From an uncultured Bacteroidota bacterium (GTDB taxonomy: Bacteria > Bacteroidota > Bacteroidia > Chitinophagales > Saprospiraceae): a stretch of 36,913 nucleotides of DNA. Below, in pieces: positions 33,101 to 36,913 of the stretch. The translations under genes were made by a program, and so were the position numbers. Every line of letters begins with the position of its first letter. The stretch's first letter is position 1. Location of the stretch: the NCBI GenBank assembly GCA_903933805.1, contig CAIZLM010000321.1, forward strand, positions 1 to 36,913, given 5' to 3'. The notes below the pieces were generated by a model. That model ran no database searches. It saw only the letters and a list, made by a program, of their open reading frames with translations, and was not told where the DNA came from.

Positions 33101-34813
33101 CCTGCCAGAACCAGAACACAGAACAGTATCCCGGGTATAAATCTCAACATCTTCTGGTGCAATGAACGCTGTAACCACGCTTTTTTCCGCTAGTCCGCAG
33201 GAATTACTGGTGGAGGCCGTGATGATATAAGGACCAAATGCCGCGTCCAGTTTAACTGGAAAACTGTCCTGAACAGCACCATTCACTTGATACACGAGGC
33301 TGGAGTCGAATGGCGCAGGGGTAAACAATGTTTCTAAACAAGCGAGCGCCGGGGTGTCAAGGGCTATTTCAATGGGTAATTCTACCTCAATGTGGATGGT
33401 GTCCGCTCGCCGACAAACACCCAATCCACTGTAGGTAAATACTTCAAACATTCCGGGGGTATTGGGTACAAAGAATATACCCGAGGAGTCGTTGAAAAAA
33501 ATGCCGGAGGGCCCCGCCCAATTCCCCGCCGGATAGGCAAATATATTGATGGTATCAGAACCGATACAAGCCGTCACATCGCCATTCGGATAAGCTATAG
33601 CAATGTTAGGGGCTGTGCGAAGCGAGAAAGTATCGTAGGCGTGTACTTCCCCACAAAAATTCTTCATAACCGCCTCGAGAAAATACGTATCGTTTGAAAG
33701 TGGCAGAAAAAGTGGGAAAGTATCCTGCTCAATACCGTTAATGGTGTAAACTACGCTCGTATCAAGCTGAATCGGTGTATAGGTAATCGACGTACAAGTA
33801 TCCCCCTGCGCCTCTAAACGGATGGCAGGCGTCCTGATAACATGGACAATCACCTCCGCCTTGTCGTTGGCGATACAATTATTGCTGACCTCCAGGTAGA
33901 TCCTGTAAGTACCTGGCTGGGAGAACTGCATGGCCACAATATTGGTATCCGGTGTTTCAGGATCGGGGTACCATTGCCAGCCGCCCGTTGGCCCCTCCAC
34001 TTTCCAGGAGAAACTGGCACTGGAGAAGGAGTTTGCTCCTGTCAACTGGAGGTATTCCAGCGAATCGTCCATGCAGATATTGTACTCGTTGCCAGTTACG
34101 TTGATCGCATTGTTGGTGGCGGGTACCAGTTCTGCATTGGGCGGGTTGGAAACAGTAAAGGTTCCGGATGAACACACCGTATCGCAAACGTTCCCCACGC
34201 AATAAGTTACATTGTAGGTTCCACCACTGCTGAATACATATCCAAGGGTATTTCCTGAGTAATACTGGCTATTCCCCAGATCCCACACCTCATAATTCAC
34301 GCCTGCTTCAGGACAGTTGGTCAGTCCGCCTCCACTCCCACCCGCTAAGGATCCCTGAAAGGTGACGCCTTCGTTGGCGCACGGGTTTGACGAAACCACA
34401 AAACTGGCAACAGGCGGATTCCTAAACGTCAGAATGAACGCACTGTTCGTGGGGTCAGCCAGCGTATCGTTCAGGTAGGTTTGCATGACAATGGTGAACG
34501 ACTTCTGATATTTACAGGTGCCAAAAAAGTCAGACAGGTTGTACACATGCGTTTGCGAGGGTGGGTTCTGGCTGCCTGGAACCACCGTATTGGGGGAATT
34601 GTCGCCCCAATCTATATCAAAATGATCTATACTGTCCCTGTTTGGGTCATTGGGATCCACAATGATGTTTACGCAAATCTCTTCCAGTGGCCCGGTGATG
34701 CAGTAAAACTGCACCCCATCGCAGGTGGCGATGGTGGGGTTGTTGTAGGTCTGACCTAAAAGTTGGGCTGAAGCAGACATCAGACCGAAGAGTAATATGA
34801 CCGTCTTTTTCAT
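30188..34813 (-). CDS. Giant PKD-repeat protein with T9SS type B sorting domain
   Basis: This 1541-residue protein begins with a signal peptide (MKKTVILLFGLMSASAQLLG). Its body is made of PKD/Ig-like domains; typical cores are FDIDWGDNSPNTVVPG near residue 64, VHLVDWGDGTSGLGLLEHTY, YTWDLGNGQKYDGYNPPPV and CTWYFGDGTSSVGRVVMHDY. Residues 1435-1541 form the type B sorting domain (FIPNAFTPNNDGVNDVFYAR, YFRIFDKYNETVF, GWEGVFRGEKAEAGAYRF). The start codon overlaps the stop of the preceding gene as TAATG, so translation is coupled. PorP/SprF follows after 4 bases. It is expected to cross the outer membrane by T9SS with its PorP/SprF partner and be displayed on the surface, perhaps in adhesion or gliding. 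The ligand is unknown. Confidence 0.95.
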   Translation of the reverse strand: MKKTVILLFGLMSASAQLLGQTYNNPTIATCDGVQFYCITGPLEEICVNIIVDPNDPNRDSIDHFDIDWGDNSPNTVVPGSQNPPSQTHVYNLSDFFGTCKYQKSFTIVMQTYLNDTLADPTNSAFILTFRNPPVASFVVSSNPCANEGVTFQGSLAGGSGGGLTNCPEAGVNYEVWDLGNSQYYSGNTLGYVFSSGGTYNVTYCVGNVCDTVCSSGTFTVSNPPNAELVPATNNAINVTGNEYNICMDDSLEYLQLTGANSFSSASFSWKVEGPTGGWQWYPDPETPDTNIVAMQFSQPGTYRIYLEVSNNCIANDKAEVIVHVIRTPAIRLEAQGDTCTSITYTPIQLDTSVVYTINGIEQDTFPLFLPLSNDTYFLEAVMKNFCGEVHAYDTFSLRTAPNIAIAYPNGDVTACIGSDTINIFAYPAGNWAGPSGIFFNDSSGIFFVPNTPGMFEVFTYSGLGVCRRADTIHIEVELPIEIALDTPALACLETLFTPAPFDSSLVYQVNGAVQDSFPVKLDAAFGPYIITASTSNSCGLAEKSVVTAFIAPEDVEIYTRDTVLCSGSGRIYLAASDTLLGFWEGDHIFKNSNGYYFDPVDPGSYLLVFVRGFDLCRRTDSIRVNVTPGNAVEAGEDLVVCSTQLAVQLANASPGGIFSGFAVTGDIVNVSQLALDTTYLYTYINPGLPEACNLDTRTVTVYGPPAAGFSLDRDTACRGEMVSVVPEAMSGVVHLVDWGDGTSGLGLLEHTYSEPGSYPVQYTAFTVNPLTAEPLCTVTGVAQVEIPAEQLTGVIRFSVFPDSGCAPLTVYFNNLSPNDGRQYTWDLGNGQKYDGYNPPPVTYYDGTTDTSYQVRVSMVNGCGVAEFTHTIRVAPRPRADFDVVFEQPCSGNVAELILGSTGNPLQQTYYVSNGHQYSGSVDQPTSFQLFTGDVPDTVAIWLVSTNLCGSDTAMRQVIVNPPDVTALVGLPDTTRLCEGLLAQVISFATPGSDIVWEVSNGENYSGDTISVHFNDPGQYVITLYAYGCGYDSVTLPVTVYPIPDIALLHDLQKCPGEPINFWVNSVAPGVQLWFGDGDSSAQRNIAHVYPGPGTYTPFARVTTQRGCENTASGSLVIHELPTAQAMATDSVCTFAKAQFQGISNNPDDSCTWYFGDGTSSVGRVVMHDYPAQGNFMPIFKVISPEGCLASDTTTVIVRTIPDAVFSFSLPQACAPATASFLSQATGATAVRWKLSDGYSSDDFLFERTFNQAGAYAATFYTSNDGICPDTAQVAFEVFPVPELHVAMALHCTASAGTDLVATTGPPDQLFVSGPGYNAPGGVHNGLAPGSYTVRAESKEGCFLDTLVFALPVNELLLHVEQDYFALILGEYASLSARVNKSDVDFVWEPSNWLSDPTIADPVSRPIQPVIYTVTATDNNGCTKTDTVQIDLSIDYDAALFIPNAFTPNNDGVNDVFYARSNMPDALRIDYFRIFDKYNETVFDLAELEGHENATPEDIFFGWEGVFRGEKAEAGAYRFTISVVFPDGVNRNFAGTVQLIR

Positions 34814-36913
34814 TACCTGATTAATTGTAGCGTTCCACTAAAAATACTGACCTGGTTGTCGATGAAGCGCGCGGCAATCGCGTACCTATACGAGCCTGCC
34901 TCTGCTTTTTGCCCTCTGAATAGACCATCCCACCCCAAAGTGGGGTTTTCAGGTGCTATCAGTTTGCTGGAATCTGCACCCCGCGCATCAAAAACCAGCT
35001 CGTTGTACTTGTCGTACACCATCATGTAGTCCAGGCCAAGCACCGAAGGGCTGCTGCTGCGCACATAGAAAACATCGTTGACGCCGTCGTCGTTCGGCGT
35101 GAAAGCGTCCGGGATATAGAGTTCTTCTTCTCTGTTGATTTTCAGCGCTACCCTGACGGTATCCACCCTGACACATCCAGTTGGGCTGGTGGCATACACA
35201 TAGTAAAGCATGGATCGTTCCGGCGTGCAAACCGGATTGCTGATGGTCGCGCTGTTCAAAAACAAATCTGGCTTCCAAATGTACGTCGCATCGGCTTGGT
35301 TAGAGGTTGTAATGAATTGCACCGACTCTCCAGGGCGCACCTCAAAGTAATCGGTGGCCGCCTGTATTTCGACCAATTCAGGGGAAGACAACTGAGCCAC
35401 CGTATCCAATCGGCATCCGATCTGATTTAGGATCGAAACCTGATACGACCCAGTATGAAGGGCTTCGTGAAAATCACCGACCTGAAAGTAGTCGGAGGCA
35501 CTAACGGTGACGATATTGGTGGGATCGGTGGAGATGCTCAGTTCAATACCATCCTCCGGGTCGCACAGCGGAACGACAATTATCGCTGCCTGTATGGCGT
35601 CGTTGAACTGCAATAGTACCTGCCCAGTATCCGGACACACTCCGTTGTTGCTGGCAATGAGTGTTATCTCATGGGCGCCGGGTGTCGTAAATCGACGATC
35701 AAAGGACGTTTGATACGATACCGGAACACCGTTATCCTTCCAAATAGCGCCATTTGCAGCCGGTGAAACAACCTGAAATGATGCAGTTACGGGTACACAA
35801 GTCTGCGGTAGCTGATACGCAATGGCTGCGTTTGGTGTTTCTACTACCTGAAGGAGCGAGGTGTCTGAAAGGATACAGCCATTCGGGGCATAAACTGTGA
35901 AGATGGCCTGATAACTGCCTGGTTGCGCGTAAGTATGTAGGGCATCACAGGCCGGCTTCACGTTGCCATCGCCAAACTGCCAGTAACAGTTAACAGGGGG
36001 CGGGGTACTAGCCCCTGAAAAAACAGCCTCCCTGCCCGTACAGGAAACATCATCTACAACTGTCTGAATATAAGGAAGTTCTAACACTTCAACCTGTCTG
36101 GCATCGGTGGCTTTACATCCAGCAAGCGTACTGGCGGTGGCCGTAACGACGTAATTTCCCGGAACAGCATACCGGTGTGCCGAAGTCGTTTGGGTCGTGG
36201 TAGCACCATCACCGTAAGTCAGGAATACCGCCGGAGTATTGGTATTGACCTGAAAAAGTGTCTCTTCATACGCGCATACGTGCGGGTCAACCACCAGACC
36301 CACCTCCGGCGTCGGATTTACCTCAATTGGCAATGTCATGCTGTCGTACCCGCAACCAAATGTGTACAGGGTGGCGGTGTAATTGCCTGGCAAATGGAAG
36401 ACAACTGAAACGGTGTCACTGAGGAAGGCATTGCCGTCTGAAAATTTCCATAACACCGGTGCTCCGTTGGTGGACTGGCTGTACAATACCACCGGACTTC
36501 CGGTACAAAATGGGGTGTTGGGTGCGCTGATCAGTGCATTGACAGCGGCGGGGTGGACCACCACTTCCCGATAAGCCGTGTCGGAACTACATACATTGGA
36601 GGATACAAGCCAGATACCAATTGTATCGGGTTCGTTTAGGGCGAAAAAATGAAAAACGGAGGTTATTCCTGCTGCCGCCGCACTTATTTCTCCGGTGGAC
36701 GTGTAATATATATTGCTTTGTGGGTAACCTGTACTCAACATAGAAGCCTCCAACGGGGCGCCTGAACAGGTCTCGTTGGAAAAAAGCGCAAAATCAGCAA
36801 CGGGATTAGACATCACTTTGATTGTCTGCTCCGATTCGTAAAACCCACAGCCATTGGGCACGCTCAGGCGAATGTGATACACTGTATCCGCTGCGCCATC
36901 CGGATACACCATC
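34813..36913 (-). CDS. Giant PKD-repeat protein with T9SS type B sorting domain, N-terminus beyond the window
   Basis: The frame is open to the right edge; the ATG at 36912 is internal, since its context (YPDGAADTVYHIRLSVPNGC) aligns with the middle of the downstream paralogue (YYDGTTDTSYQVRVSMVNGC), about 850 residues from that protein's start. The 699 visible residues hold PKD-like domains (VFLTYGDGATTTQTTSAHRY, CYWQFGDGNVKPACDALHTY) in the same order as the next gene and end in a type B sorting domain (YIPDAFTPNDDGVNDVFYVR, GWDGLFRGQKAEAGSYRYAI). The two are tandem paralogues. The stop shares a base with the next start codon (TAATG). The promoter and the number of further copies lie outside the window. 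Confidence 0.93.
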   Translation of the reverse strand, partial: MVYPDGAADTVYHIRLSVPNGCGFYESEQTIKVMSNPVADFALFSNETCSGAPLEASMLSTGYPQSNIYYTSTGEISAAAAGITSVFHFFALNEPDTIGIWLVSSNVCSSDTAYREVVVHPAAVNALISAPNTPFCTGSPVVLYSQSTNGAPVLWKFSDGNAFLSDTVSVVFHLPGNYTATLYTFGCGYDSMTLPIEVNPTPEVGLVVDPHVCAYEETLFQVNTNTPAVFLTYGDGATTTQTTSAHRYAVPGNYVVTATASTLAGCKATDARQVEVLELPYIQTVVDDVSCTGREAVFSGASTPPPVNCYWQFGDGNVKPACDALHTYAQPGSYQAIFTVYAPNGCILSDTSLLQVVETPNAAIAYQLPQTCVPVTASFQVVSPAANGAIWKDNGVPVSYQTSFDRRFTTPGAHEITLIASNNGVCPDTGQVLLQFNDAIQAAIIVVPLCDPEDGIELSISTDPTNIVTVSASDYFQVGDFHEALHTGSYQVSILNQIGCRLDTVAQLSSPELVEIQAATDYFEVRPGESVQFITTSNQADATYIWKPDLFLNSATISNPVCTPERSMLYYVYATSPTGCVRVDTVRVALKINREEELYIPDAFTPNDDGVNDVFYVRSSSPSVLGLDYMMVYDKYNELVFDARGADSSKLIAPENPTLGWDGLFRGQKAEAGSYRYAIAARFIDNQVSIFSGTLQLIR

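Overview
The window looks like a chromosomal segment of a gliding Bacteroidetes (Bacteroidota) bacterium, most likely near the Saprospiraceae. The evidence is: three very large secreted proteins, of which all three carry a type B type IX secretion (T9SS) C-terminal sorting domain; a PorP/SprF family outer-membrane protein; a subtilase with a type A T9SS tail; DUF4199 and DUF4295 proteins; and promoter-like TTTG / TAnnTTTG boxes instead of the E. coli pattern. No phage, plasmid, CRISPR array or complete transposase gene was seen.

Layout. 1-685 (-) is the 5' part of a secreted DUF6923-like beta-propeller protein that runs off the left edge. 1026-7779 (+) holds two tandem, paralogous FG-GAP/ASPIC-UnbV lipoproteins ended by a bidirectional terminator. 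7840-8575 (-) holds a CBS-pair protein and a small basic disordered protein. 9091-15360 (+) is a 2089-residue surface protein with three PKD-like units and three exact-period 266-residue repeats. 15414-19939 (-) holds a macrodomain protein, an NhaD antiporter, an alpha-oxoamine synthase and a cystathionine-beta-synthase-like enzyme; the last two resemble the CapB/CapA pair of sulfonolipid (capnine) synthesis. 20404-22626 (-) holds a catalytically incomplete alpha/beta hydrolase and two DUF4199 membrane proteins. 22849-25163 (+) holds TauE/SafE, MoaD, MoaE, an SCP2-like protein and a RidA protein. 25295-26172 (-) holds DUF4295, rpmG, rpmB and tRNA-Arg(ACG). 26238-29011 (-) holds a subtilase and a BtuF-like metal-receptor protein. 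29152-36913 (-) is an operon of two giant PKD/T9SS type B proteins followed by PorP/SprF.

The most interesting signal lies between the genes. A dispersed, quasi-palindromic, non-coding element of about 163 bp occurs seven times in 37 kb: three full-length copies, one full-length diverged copy, two internally deleted copies and one truncated copy. Its ends read GTAACTGG...CCAGTTAC. Three copies are flanked by perfect but different 8-bp direct repeats (AAGATATA, AATTTTAG, TATTGCGA). It is therefore a miniature inverted-repeat transposable element (MITE); the 5'-GTAA ends and 8-bp duplications fit mobilisation by an IS66-type transposase, although none is encoded here. Copies often sit against promoter boxes or within about 20 bp of start codons, and in several places they create spurious upstream extensions of real genes.

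Taken together, much of the window serves the cell surface: T9SS cargo and its outer-membrane partner, FG-GAP lipoproteins, a secreted protease and possibly sulfonolipid synthesis, which is linked to gliding in this phylum.
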